Part shown: positions 7,963 to 16,135 of the stretch, piece after piece
Layout: the number at the start of each line of letters is the position of its first letter
Position numbering within the stretch: position 1 is the stretch's first letter
NCBI GenBank assembly: GCA_009773455.1
Contig: WSXU01000009.1
Coordinates: forward strand, 1 to 64,000
Direction: 5' to 3'
Length of the DNA stretch: 64,000 bases
Source of the DNA: Bacteroidota bacterium
GTDB taxonomy: Bacteria; Bacteroidota; Bacteroidia; Bacteroidales; Lentimicrobiaceae
The notes under the pieces: model-generated
What the model was told of the DNA's origin: nothing
Database searches by the model: none
The model's input: only the letters and a program-made list of their open reading frames with translations
Made by a program: the position numbers and the translations under genes

Positions 7963-8520
7963 TCAGAATCTGCCCTTATAGGTGTTGTGCCCGGCAATTT
8001 CCTCCATATTCTTCCTGACTTTTGTCCTCTGTTTGTAACCTTCTTCAGCATAACCCAGGCTGATTACCAGACCAATGGATTTCTCCGCCGGGATATGCAA
8101 TAATTTCTGCAGTTTTTTCTCATCGAACCAGCCGATCATGCAGGTCCCCAGGCCGAGTTCTGCCGCCTGCAGGCAAAAATGCTCCGCAGCAATCCCGATG
8201 TCGATCAAGGGCCACTCTTTCTTCTTTACCTGCATGGCCAGGCGGGTGATCAGCCGGGCTTTCTCTATGACAATCACCACAAATACCGGAGCCTGCAGAG
8301 TAAACTTATTGATCAGCTGAATGTCGGAAAAAGTAGCCTTGGCAACCTCTGTGGTAAGCGATTTATCATCAACCACAATGAAATGCCACGGCTGGGAGTT
8401 GCTGGCCGATGGAGCGAGCCGGGCTGCGTCGAGGCATTGCCTGATTTTGTCGTTTTCAACAGGAGTCGGAGCGTAACGGCGTACACTCTGGCGGGCAAGG
8501 ATCAGTTCTGAAAATATCAT
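7963..8520 (-). CDS. Nitroreductase family protein
   Basis: A 185-residue FMN-dependent oxidoreductase of the nitroreductase family, which uses NAD(P)H to reduce nitro compounds, quinones or related acceptors. The N-terminus shows the FMN-phosphate binding pattern 'RQSVRRYAPTPV' and 'ARLAPSASNSQPWHFIVV'. The middle holds 'DIGIAAEHFCLQAAELGLGTCMIGWFD', the conserved helix lining the flavin site, and the end 'ISLGYAEEGYKQRTKVRK' fits the family C-terminus. Length is normal for a one-domain member. It is divergent from the sigma factor gene at 8670. The physiological substrate is unknown. Confidence 0.93.
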   Translation of the reverse strand: MIFSELILARQSVRRYAPTPVENDKIRQCLDAARLAPSASNSQPWHFIVVDDKSLTTEVAKATFSDIQLINKFTLQAPVFVVIVIEKARLITRLAMQVKKKEWPLIDIGIAAEHFCLQAAELGLGTCMIGWFDEKKLQKLLHIPAEKSIGLVISLGYAEEGYKQRTKVRKNMEEIAGHNTYKGRF

Positions 8521-8605
8521 CCGGACAATAATTTTTATCGGTGTGTTGTTTTAAATAGCGCTTTCCTGGTTCTGATTCTGCATCACCGGCCATACCGCAT
8601 TACCT

Positions 8606-8624
8606 TACCAACATGGTATTGGTA
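8606..8624. promoter_or_regulatory. Operator-like inverted repeat upstream of the ECF sigma gene
   Basis: TACCAA (8606-8611) and TTGGTA (8619-8624) form a perfect 6-bp inverted repeat with a 7-base spacer. It is located in the divergent region between the nitroreductase and sigma genes, just before the -7-like box at 8634. It could be a regulator binding site. No regulator is assigned. Confidence 0.3.
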
Positions 8625-8633
8625 TAAAAAGTT

Positions 8634-8641
8634 TAAATTTG
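8634..8641 (+). promoter_or_regulatory. -7 box (TAAATTTG) of the sigma factor gene
   Basis: TAAATTTG matches TAnnTTTG exactly and is 29 bases before ATG 8670. It is a plausible housekeeping promoter for the ECF sigma operon. A -33 TTTG at normal spacing is not obvious. Confidence 0.45.
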
Positions 8642-8669
8642 CATTGAGCAACAATCTGAGAATAAAGGA

Positions 8670-9236
8670 ATGCACCAACTCGACAGGGACAGCTTTGAAC
8701 AACTTTTCCGTGCTGAATACAAAGGACTCTGTTACTTTGCACAAAAGTATGTAAAGGACCGTGATGCTGCACGCGAAATTGTCCAGGATTCTTTTATCAG
8801 CCTCTGGGAGAAAAGAGCCACCATCGATACCGGCCGGTCTGTGAAATCGTATCTCACTGCAGTTATCCACAACAAATGCCATAACTATCTGCGCGACAAC
8901 AGGAAATTTGACACCAACCTGTTACAGGTGGAAAACCTGTTTGAGCTGGGTTCAGTGGATGAAACCGATATCCTGGTAACCCGTGAATTGCATCAGAGTA
9001 TCGGGGAGGCCATTGCGGAATTACCAGAAAAATGCCGCGAGATTTTCCTTCTGAACCGCTACGAAAATCTTAAATATCAACAAATTGCAGATCAGCTTGG
9101 CATCTCGGTTAAAACGGTGGAAGCCCAGATGTCGAAAGCTTTACAGCATATGAGAATCAGGCTGGCAGGGTACATTGTTGCCTTCAGCAGTTTACTTATG
9201 GTGTTGCAGGCACTGATGTCAGCAATGAATAAATGA
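8670..9236 (+). CDS. ECF RNA polymerase sigma-70 factor (Bacteroidota FecI-like)
   Basis: A 188-residue extracytoplasmic-function sigma factor of the Bacteroidota expansion family. Region 2 is 'FEQLFRAEYKGLCYFAQKYV' with 'AREIVQDSFISLWEKR' and 'SYLTAVIHNKCHNYLR'. Region 4 is 'AIAELPEKCREIFLLNRYE' with the helix-turn-helix 'YQQIADQLGISVKTVEAQM'. A hydrophobic C-terminal tail (IVAFSSLLMVLQALM) follows. It would direct RNA polymerase to the receptor operon when released by the FecR protein encoded 61 bases downstream. The order sigma, FecR, TonB receptor is the standard trans-envelope signalling unit. Confidence 0.94.
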   Translation: MHQLDRDSFEQLFRAEYKGLCYFAQKYVKDRDAAREIVQDSFISLWEKRATIDTGRSVKSYLTAVIHNKCHNYLRDNRKFDTNLLQVENLFELGSVDETDILVTRELHQSIGEAIAELPEKCREIFLLNRYENLKYQQIADQLGISVKTVEAQMSKALQHMRIRLAGYIVAFSSLLMVLQALMSAMNK

Positions 9237-9297
9237 AAAAACTGCGGTTCGGATAAGGGTAAAAAGCGGATCGGGTGTATTATTGACAGAACAGATC

Positions 9298-10320
9298 ATG
9301 AACGAAACTGACACATATTACGAAAGCCTGATGGCAGCTTACTTTTCGGGTGAAGCCACTCCCGATGAGATAAAGCAGCTTTCGGTGTGGTTGACTGAAA
9401 ATCCGGCCAACCTTGATTCGTTTGAAGTTTACCGGCAGGTATGGCTGATGACAGCCAAAGATGCCCTTTCAGCCGGCACAGATATGGAAGCTGAATGGAA
9501 GGCCCTGACTGCCAGAATGGGGCCGGAAGCCATCACTTCTACCCCATCGGAACCGGCAATCCCCCTGCGCCGGCTTAAGGTGCTGTTTATGTCGTGGAAG
9601 GCTGCCGCTATTGCTGCTGTGCTTATTGCCGCAGCTGCCGCAATGTTCTACCTGAATTCAGGGCCTGGAACAATCGTTGTTGCGGCAACCGGGAGCAATC
9701 TCGAAAAAGTACTGCCTGACGGTTCTGTCGTTACTTTATACAAGGGCACTGAAATAGAATATCCTGAAAAATTCGGGGATGATACCCGTGAAGTAAAACT
9801 CAATGGCGAGGCCTACTTTAATGTAACCAAGGATGCTGAACGGCCCTTTATCGTATCGGGCGGGAATGCCAGGATCAAGGTTTTGGGTACCACTTTCAAT
9901 GTCAATACCAAAGCCGGGGAAAGTAAAATCAGTGTTGTGCTTACGTCAGGCAGGGTAGCACTCTATTTTGATGGTAAAGAAACCGTGGGCCGTATACTGA
10001 ATCCGGGAGAAGCCGCTGAGATGAATACCGGGCAGAAAAGTATTGTTACCAATGCCAACCCTGACCCCAACTATATGGCCTGGAAAACCGGGATCATCCT
10101 GTTTGAAAATGCAGCACTCGAAGAAGTTGCCGCGACCCTGGGCAAAGTCTACCATACTGAAGTCAGACTTTCCGGCAAACAATTGTCGGGTTGCAGCCTC
10201 ACGGCTTCCTTCGAAAAGCAGCCACTCAACCAGGTACTACACGTAATCGGGGAAACCCTCGGGCTTAAAATCAGGCAGGAGAACGGAATTGTGATTTTTG
10301 AAGGTAACGGGTGCAATTAA
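9298..10320 (+). CDS. FecR family anti-sigma factor (DUF4974 C-terminus)
   Basis: A membrane-anchored anti-sigma regulator of about 340 residues. The ATG at 9298 (MNETDTYYESL) is preferred; an in-frame TTG at 9283 would add five residues. The N-terminal part is a DUF4880-like sigma-binding region ('AAYFSGEATPDEIKQLSVWL'). One membrane helix lies at about residues 95-115 (AAIAAVLIAAAAAMFYL). The periplasmic FecR domain includes 'LPDGSVVTLYKGTEIEYP' and 'GEAYFNVTKDAERPFIV', and the C-terminal DUF4974 domain includes 'FENAALEEVAATLGKVY'. It transmits the state of the TonB receptor to the ECF sigma encoded just upstream. Its stop overlaps the start of the receptor gene. Confidence 0.93.
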   Translation: MNETDTYYESLMAAYFSGEATPDEIKQLSVWLTENPANLDSFEVYRQVWLMTAKDALSAGTDMEAEWKALTARMGPEAITSTPSEPAIPLRRLKVLFMSWKAAAIAAVLIAAAAAMFYLNSGPGTIVVAATGSNLEKVLPDGSVVTLYKGTEIEYPEKFGDDTREVKLNGEAYFNVTKDAERPFIVSGGNARIKVLGTTFNVNTKAGESKISVVLTSGRVALYFDGKETVGRILNPGEAAEMNTGQKSIVTNANPDPNYMAWKTGIILFENAALEEVAATLGKVYHTEVRLSGKQLSGCSLTASFEKQPLNQVLHVIGETLGLKIRQENGIVIFEGNGCN

Positions 10321-12965
10321 ATGATGTTTTAATAAAACCGGAGGAACATTATATCTTACACTTGAATCTGCACATACATCTCACCAAAAAAATAACCATT
10401 CATGCAAAGGGAGAGAAACCTGAAAAAATTCTTAAAGAGATAGGGAGGCAGGGCCACATTCATTTCTCTTATAACCCCCGAATATTTCAGTCCAGTGAAA
10501 AAGCCGATCTGGTTGCTGAAAATCAGTCCATCCGGCTTGTTCTTGAACAATTGCTTGATCCGCTCGGAATCACTTATTCTATATCGGAGAGCCAGGTTAT
10601 CCTGAAAAAGGAAGTCAATAATGGAAAGGCCGGAATAAGCGCTGGTAAGGAAACCGAAAAATTCACCATCAGCGGATATGTCAGGGATAAAACCACAGGT
10701 GAAGTCCTGATCGGGGCCAATGTTTATGATAAATCAAGTTACAGGGGCACCATTTCAAACGGCTATGGATTTTATTCGCTGACACTTCAAAAAGGTGAAT
10801 ACCGGATTGTTTATTCATTGCTTGGTTACAAATCAGTTTTTCAGGATGTTTCACTGATCATGGATATGACCTTGAATACTGGTCTGACGGAAACCAGCAT
10901 CGAAATGAAGGAAGTTGAGATTGTTTCGGGAAAGGAGTTGACCGGAATTGATCCTGTTGCCGCTGGTGAAGTAAGGCTCTCGACCCAGGCGCTGAAACGC
11001 ATGGCCGGATTTGCCGGCAACATCGATGTGCTGAAGTCGCTGCAGTCGGTTCCTGGTATCAATGCTTTTGGTGATGGATCTTCATTTTTTTACGTCAGGG
11101 GTGGCAACAATGACCAGAACCTGCTGTTGATTGACGAAGCCCCGATTTTCAATCCTGCACACCTTTTTGGCTTTTTCTCCGCGCTGGCTCCCGATGCTAT
11201 TAAGGATGTAAAAGCCTATAAGGGCGACTTTCCGGCATCTTTCGGCGGAAGACTTTCGTCAGTAATCGATATCAGGGCCAGGGATGGCAACCTCAACAAA
11301 CTGGGATTCTCGGGTAACCTTGGTATTTTCACATCAGACCTGACCATCGAGGGCCCGTTGGTAAAAGAAAAGAGTTCATTCATTATCTCGGGAAGAAGAT
11401 CAAATCTTAACTGGCTGAGCGACAAAAATATTACAGGTAAGTCATTTACCATAGGCTTTTATGATCTGAATGGTAAGCTCAACCTCCGGCTGAATGCAAA
11501 GAACAGGTTGTTCTTCACAGGTTTTACAGGAAAAGATGATTTCAGCCGGATAACGAATACATCCATTCACACATTTGGCATCAGTTGGGACAATTCAACG
11601 GCCACCATCCGATGGAACCATCTTTTCAATAACCGGTTATTTTCAAACACAACAGCTGTCTTCAGTGAGTACAACTATTTCCTGTATATTTCACGGGAAG
11701 AGGATGATTACTGGCATTCGGCCATCCGTAACAAGGTGCTGAAGACCGATTTTACCTGGTATCTGAACCCATCAAACACCCTCAGGACCGGAATCGAATT
11801 CAGCAACTATTATTCAAATCCCGGGAATGTCCATTTTTCGGATGAGGAAACACAACGCTACGCCCCGAAGGTACCCGTATACAATTCTCTGGGCGCCGGT
11901 TTCTATCTGAGTAATGACCAGATGATTAAAGACAGGCTCATGCTTAAGTACGGAATCAGGCTAAGTTCGTGGTGGAATTACGGTCCGGCGACCGTATTTT
12001 TCTATGATGCCGGACACAATGTGACCGACACCATCGGGGTGGCTGAAGGGAGCTACCATTCGCCCCGGTTCAATGCTGAACCCCGTATCAGCCTATCATA
12101 CAGCATGGGAAAGGAAGCTTCTTTAACTGCAGGATACTGCCGTACAGCGCAATACCTGCAGATGCTTTCAAACTCAACCAGTCCGTTTACTTCTCTCGAA
12201 GTGTGGGCTCCTGCAGGTCCGAACATAAGACCACAACTGGCCGATCAGTTTACCCTTGGATATCTGACAAAATCGGCCCGGTCGGACCTGAATTTCAGTT
12301 TCGAGGTTTTCTATAAACTATTTCACAACCAGATTGAATATAAGGATCATGCCAATATGCTGTACAATCCGCTGATTGAAGGCGAATTGCGGTTTGGCGA
12401 AGCAAAATCGTTCGGTGCTGAGTTTCTGCTCCGAAGGAACAAGGGCCGGGTGAACGGGTGGATAGGTTATTCATACGCCCGGGTTTTAAAGAAATTTGAA
12501 GAAATCAATCAGGGGAAAGAATATGCTGCCACTTACGATCATCCGCATACACTTTTTGCCAACCTTGTGCTGAAGGCCGGAAAACGGTGGGACATCGCAG
12601 CCAACTGGTCCTATATGACCGGAGCTGCTTTTTCCTCCCCTACCGGATTTATGAATTACAACGGTTACACCATTCCGGTTTACGGTAGAAAAAACAATGA
12701 TCGTCTGCCCGATTACCACCGTCTGGATTTGTCGGTAACACTCAGGTTAAACAAGCCGGAGAAAAGGTTCAGACACAACCTGGTATTTTCCATATATAAC
12801 CTGTATGGCCGGGCCAACCCGTTTTCTGTCAGTTTCAATAAGATTATGAACGATAACGGAGACTTTGTGATACCATCAGACCTCAGCGGTTCCTATGAAA
12901 TTATTCCAACCAGCATTTCAGTGGCCGGTATGATCCCTTCGTTAAATTATACATTCAGATTCTGA
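10311..12965 (+). CDS. TonB-dependent outer-membrane receptor with N-terminal STN domain
   Basis: An 884-residue SusC/FecA-like receptor. The order is an STN signalling domain at about residues 27-75 ('GRQGHIHFSYNPRIF'), a carboxypeptidase-regulatory-like beta-sandwich at about 118-195 ('ISGYVRDKTTGEVLIGANV'), a plug from about 228 ('LKSLQSVPGINAFGDGSSFF', 'VRGGNNDQNLLLIDEAPIF'), and a beta-barrel ending in aromatic 'LNYTFRF'. The frame opens at GTG 10311, overlapping the fecR stop. No signal peptide is visible: only about 25 residues precede the STN fold and they are not hydrophobic. An outer-membrane receptor needs one, so the N-terminus may be truncated, frameshifted or misassembled. With sigma and FecR it forms a signalling uptake system of unknown substrate. 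Confidence 0.92.
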   Translation: MQLNDVLIKPEEHYILHLNLHIHLTKKITIHAKGEKPEKILKEIGRQGHIHFSYNPRIFQSSEKADLVAENQSIRLVLEQLLDPLGITYSISESQVILKKEVNNGKAGISAGKETEKFTISGYVRDKTTGEVLIGANVYDKSSYRGTISNGYGFYSLTLQKGEYRIVYSLLGYKSVFQDVSLIMDMTLNTGLTETSIEMKEVEIVSGKELTGIDPVAAGEVRLSTQALKRMAGFAGNIDVLKSLQSVPGINAFGDGSSFFYVRGGNNDQNLLLIDEAPIFNPAHLFGFFSALAPDAIKDVKAYKGDFPASFGGRLSSVIDIRARDGNLNKLGFSGNLGIFTSDLTIEGPLVKEKSSFIISGRRSNLNWLSDKNITGKSFTIGFYDLNGKLNLRLNAKNRLFFTGFTGKDDFSRITNTSIHTFGISWDNSTATIRWNHLFNNRLFSNTTAVFSEYNYFLYISREEDDYWHSAIRNKVLKTDFTWYLNPSNTLRTGIEFSNYYSNPGNVHFSDEETQRYAPKVPVYNSLGAGFYLSNDQMIKDRLMLKYGIRLSSWWNYGPATVFFYDAGHNVTDTIGVAEGSYHSPRFNAEPRISLSYSMGKEASLTAGYCRTAQYLQMLSNSTSPFTSLEVWAPAGPNIRPQLADQFTLGYLTKSARSDLNFSFEVFYKLFHNQIEYKDHANMLYNPLIEGELRFGEAKSFGAEFLLRRNKGRVNGWIGYSYARVLKKFEEINQGKEYAATYDHPHTLFANLVLKAGKRWDIAANWSYMTGAAFSSPTGFMNYNGYTIPVYGRKNNDRLPDYHRLDLSVTLRLNKPEKRFRHNLVFSIYNLYGRANPFSVSFNKIMNDNGDFVIPSDLSGSYEIIPTSISVAGMIPSLNYTFRF

Positions 12966-12995
12966 AACAATCAAACAGATAAAAACAAAACCACC

Positions 12996-13856
12996 ATGGC
13001 ATCCGGATCAGGCATTTTCCGCTTTATTACTTTAGCTGCGCTGCTGCTGACTTCCTGCGAAAAAGAGACATCGTGGCCGCTTCAAAATCCAGCTGAAGAT
13101 TTCGTTGTGGTTGACGGAACAATCACCAGCATAACAGGAATCCAGGAAATCAGGTTGCTGAAGCCTGTTGCCAATCCGAATGACATTCCTGAAGCTGTCA
13201 CAGTTGCCGAAATACTGGTAAGCACCGAGGAAAAGGTATATCTGTTTCACGAAGACCCGTCCAGACCAGGATATTACCTTTCGGATGAGCCTTTTGCAGG
13301 AAAAACGGGCCGAACCTATTCATTAATCATCAACCGGAATAACACGATTATCTCTGCAAAAACAATCATGGTACCGGCTGCTGATTTCATTTTCCTCAGG
13401 TATGTCCGCCAGGGCGAAACCAAGAAGTTCAGAATTGCATGGGTCGCCAACCCTTACAATGCAAAACGGCCTGCCATGTATGAGATCCTGCTTGACTGGT
13501 CAGGGGTAGCGGGTTATGAAAATTCAGCTCCCGGAGAGACTAAAGCCCGTTTGCTTTATTATACCCTTCCGACACTGGATGTGAGCCAGATTTTTGCGCC
13601 GGCGATGGAGGCAGTGCTGTTCCCCCCGGGTACAGTTATAACAGAAAAACGGTATTCGCTCACCCAGAGTCATGCAGAATACATCCGGGCATTACTTTCG
13701 GAAACCAACTGGCAGGGCGGGCTTTTTAATTCTGCTCCCGCCAGTCTGCCAACCAACCTGAGTGGAAATGGCCTTGGCTATTTTGGCGCCTGCGCAGTTA
13801 CATCTAAAACAGAAATAGCCAGGAGCATCTTCCCCCTGACAGAAAATGCAGAATAG
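12996..13856 (+). CDS. DUF4249 lipoprotein, partner of the TonB receptor
   Basis: A 286-residue lipoprotein of the DUF4249 family. A lipobox 'ALLLTSC' places the lipidated cysteine at residue 21. The family core is seen in 'DFVVVDGTITSITGIQEIRL', 'RPGYYLSDEPFAGKTGRTYSL' and the C-terminal 'WQGGLFNSAPASLPTNLS'. DUF4249 genes regularly follow SusC-like or TonB receptors in Bacteroidota, and here the gap is 30 bases, so the same transcript is likely. It probably sits on the outer membrane and helps ligand capture, by analogy with SusD-type partners; this role is inferred from context. Confidence 0.85.
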   Translation: MASGSGIFRFITLAALLLTSCEKETSWPLQNPAEDFVVVDGTITSITGIQEIRLLKPVANPNDIPEAVTVAEILVSTEEKVYLFHEDPSRPGYYLSDEPFAGKTGRTYSLIINRNNTIISAKTIMVPAADFIFLRYVRQGETKKFRIAWVANPYNAKRPAMYEILLDWSGVAGYENSAPGETKARLLYYTLPTLDVSQIFAPAMEAVLFPPGTVITEKRYSLTQSHAEYIRALLSETNWQGGLFNSAPASLPTNLSGNGLGYFGACAVTSKTEIARSIFPLTENAE

Positions 13857-14039
13857 CCGTTATGCATATAACTCTGTATATCATGATAATAGCTTTAAAT
13901 TTTAAAAAAATAAAAAAAATTTAATCAAGGCATAGGGGTAACAGCGGTTGTGTGTGTAATATTAATGTAACCTGCAATCAACGCACAGGGTTACCATCAA
14001 AGGAAAAGTAAATCAATATTAATCATTAATTCTTCTGTT

Positions 14040-14978
14040 ATGAAAACCATCCACCTGATCCGCACCGGCGCATTGCTACTGGCCCTTACCGGCTTAACCC
14101 TTACTTCATGCAAGAAAGATAAACTTGATGAGGGCAAAAATGATTCCACCTCGCTCACGCAACTTTCGTCCGATGAAATGAATGTGGAAGAGATCACCAA
14201 CGACGCTTTACAGGATGTTGAAGGACTCCTGAGTTACCAGGGCAGTCTGAAATCAACTGCCGGAATTCCCTGTAATGCTACCATTGATTCAACCTCGGTG
14301 GTTAACGATACCATCACCATTTACATTACTTATGACGGATTATCATGCAATGGCAGAAAATACAGGACCGGCCAGGTTGAAATCAGGAAACAGGTCGGCT
14401 CGCACTGGGGAATGCAGGGTGCCAGCGTCAATGTCAAATACATTGATTTCACGGTTACCAGGGTTGCTACAGGAAAAACCATCATCCTGAACAGTGACAA
14501 GACCTTTACCAATGTTACCGGAGGCTTCATCTATATGCTCGGACAGAACGGCTTCACCTCACTGGTGCACAGGCTCAGCGGTTATGTATCGGTCACCTTT
14601 GACAACAACACCACACGTACCTGGAACATTGCCCGCCAGCGCACATTCACAGGCACTCCGGGTGATCTGGCAGTGACAATTGACGGATTCGGGACTAGCG
14701 GTGAATATACAAACCTGGTCGTATGGGGAACAAACCGCAACGGTGAGGAATTCTACACCAGCATAGCAGAATCTGTTGTTCACAAGGAAGTATGCGAATG
14801 GCATCCGGTATCGGGAATCAAAATTCATGAGATTCCCACAGCCGACAAGAGTGCTACCATTACCTTCGGCTACGACAGTAACAATGAACCGGTTACCAAC
14901 GGTGACTGCCCGACGCATTACAGGGTAGACTGGCAGAACGGAACCTACACCGGAACTAGTTTCCTTCCACTGATGTAG
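14040..14978 (+). CDS. Hypothetical lipoprotein
   Basis: A 312-residue exported protein with a clear lipobox, 'LTLTSCKKDK', giving Cys24 after a hydrophobic leader. A low-complexity acidic/serine stretch follows (residues about 25-60), the usual flexible tether of Bacteroidota surface lipoproteins. The rest is beta-rich, with repeated strand pairs such as 'VNDTITIYITYDGLSCNGRK' and 'GYVSVTFDNNTTRTWNIARQ'. I do not recognise a family. It is followed by a strong terminator at 15008-15034, so it is transcribed separately from the next two lipoprotein genes. Confidence 0.8.
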   Translation: MKTIHLIRTGALLLALTGLTLTSCKKDKLDEGKNDSTSLTQLSSDEMNVEEITNDALQDVEGLLSYQGSLKSTAGIPCNATIDSTSVVNDTITIYITYDGLSCNGRKYRTGQVEIRKQVGSHWGMQGASVNVKYIDFTVTRVATGKTIILNSDKTFTNVTGGFIYMLGQNGFTSLVHRLSGYVSVTFDNNTTRTWNIARQRTFTGTPGDLAVTIDGFGTSGEYTNLVVWGTNRNGEEFYTSIAESVVHKEVCEWHPVSGIKIHEIPTADKSATITFGYDSNNEPVTNGDCPTHYRVDWQNGTYTGTSFLPLM

Positions 14979-15007
14979 TCGGATTGAACTTTTAAGAAAT
15001 GTATATG

Positions 15008-15034
15008 GCACCCTGTATTAGGGTGCTTTTTTTT
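15008..15034 (+). terminator. Rho-independent terminator after the lipoprotein gene
   Basis: GCACCCT (15008-15014) and AGGGTGC (15020-15026) form a perfect 7-bp stem with a 5-base loop, followed by eight T residues. It lies 29 bases after the stop at 14978. Confidence 0.88.
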
Positions 15035-15149
15035 GCCATGCAGCAGGGTTGGTATGCAGCAGTTATGTGATGAAATAAATTCATCATCCTCAACAACCGT
15101 CAACCATTACCCGAATAAATTGTTAATTTGCACAAGAAAACATGTATTT

Positions 15150-16103
15150 ATGAAGAAAGCATTTTATGCATTCATTCTGATGGTGATGATGGTCAGCGGC
15201 TGCCATGCCAGCCCCCCCGACACTGTCAACAACGGCATCGATGCCGGACAGATCATGAACAGCATCAATAAAGGCAAGGCGGTTGTTGTACAGGGAAAAA
15301 TCATCACCGGTGACCTGGATTTCTCCGCTGTTAAGAAATCAGGCATTTTCAGTTCCTCTCTTCGTATTGCTGAAATCGGAGTTCCGGTTACTTTCCTGGA
15401 TTGTATTTTCATGGGTAGGGTAACCACCAATGGTCAGAAAGACAATATAGCCATAGTCACCAGGTTTGGAAGTTCAATCACTTTTGAAGCCTGCGATTTC
15501 AGGAATGATGCTGATTTCAGCAATTGTACCGTAGAGGGCATGGTCAATTTTACCGGTGCCATTTTCAGGCAGAAAGCCTTGTTTAACAATGTAACGTTCA
15601 AGGGGAGACAGACCTATTTTACGGCGTTCAGTTCTGAAAAGTTCTTCAGTATGCAGGAATCAGTGATCGATGGTTCTGCCGATTTCTTCAAGGGCAGGGC
15701 AACCGGAAAGCTCAGCTTCCAGAGCACCGATTTCAGGGGCACCGCGAGGTTCAGCGATCTTGACTGCAACGGGAAAAGTGATTTTTCACTGGTGAACTTC
15801 AGAAGCGATGCCTTGTTTACCTACGCCAGTTTCGGAGGTGAATTCAGGATGTCGGATGCAACTGTAGCCGGAAGGCTCGATCTGATCAGTGTTACCTTCA
15901 GTTCCGGCACATGGATTACCAATGCTGTTTTTTCAGGCAAGGTCAACCTGACGAAAACAATTGCCAGGAACGTTTTTGATGTAAGTGGCACCATGTTTAT
16001 GCAGGGCAAACCGGTGATGGATGAATTCAGTATCGAAGAAACCGGCAAACTGATCACAAACGGTGCAAGATTTGCAGTAACCAATGAATTCACGACAGAA
16101 TAG
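15150..16103 (+). CDS. Pentapeptide-repeat-like beta-helix lipoprotein
   Basis: Start chosen at ATG 15150 (MKKAFYAFILMVMMVSGC): it gives a proper lipoprotein leader with Cys18, while the longer frame from 15033 would overlap the terminator upstream. The mature part of about 300 residues is built of short repeats with Phe or Leu every five residues, for example 'FEACDFRNDADFSNCTVEG', 'FQSTDFRGTARFSDLDCNG' and 'FRMSDATVAGRLDLISVTF'. This is the signature of a quadrilateral beta-helix of the pentapeptide-repeat type, though more degenerate than A(D/N)LxX. Its role is unknown. It is 32 bases upstream of the cysteine protease gene, so co-expression is likely. Confidence 0.8.
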   Translation: MKKAFYAFILMVMMVSGCHASPPDTVNNGIDAGQIMNSINKGKAVVVQGKIITGDLDFSAVKKSGIFSSSLRIAEIGVPVTFLDCIFMGRVTTNGQKDNIAIVTRFGSSITFEACDFRNDADFSNCTVEGMVNFTGAIFRQKALFNNVTFKGRQTYFTAFSSEKFFSMQESVIDGSADFFKGRATGKLSFQSTDFRGTARFSDLDCNGKSDFSLVNFRSDALFTYASFGGEFRMSDATVAGRLDLISVTFSSGTWITNAVFSGKVNLTKTIARNVFDVSGTMFMQGKPVMDEFSIEETGKLITNGARFAVTNEFTTE

Positions 16104-16135
16104 ACACATAAAAACTAAACTCAAATCTATTAAAC

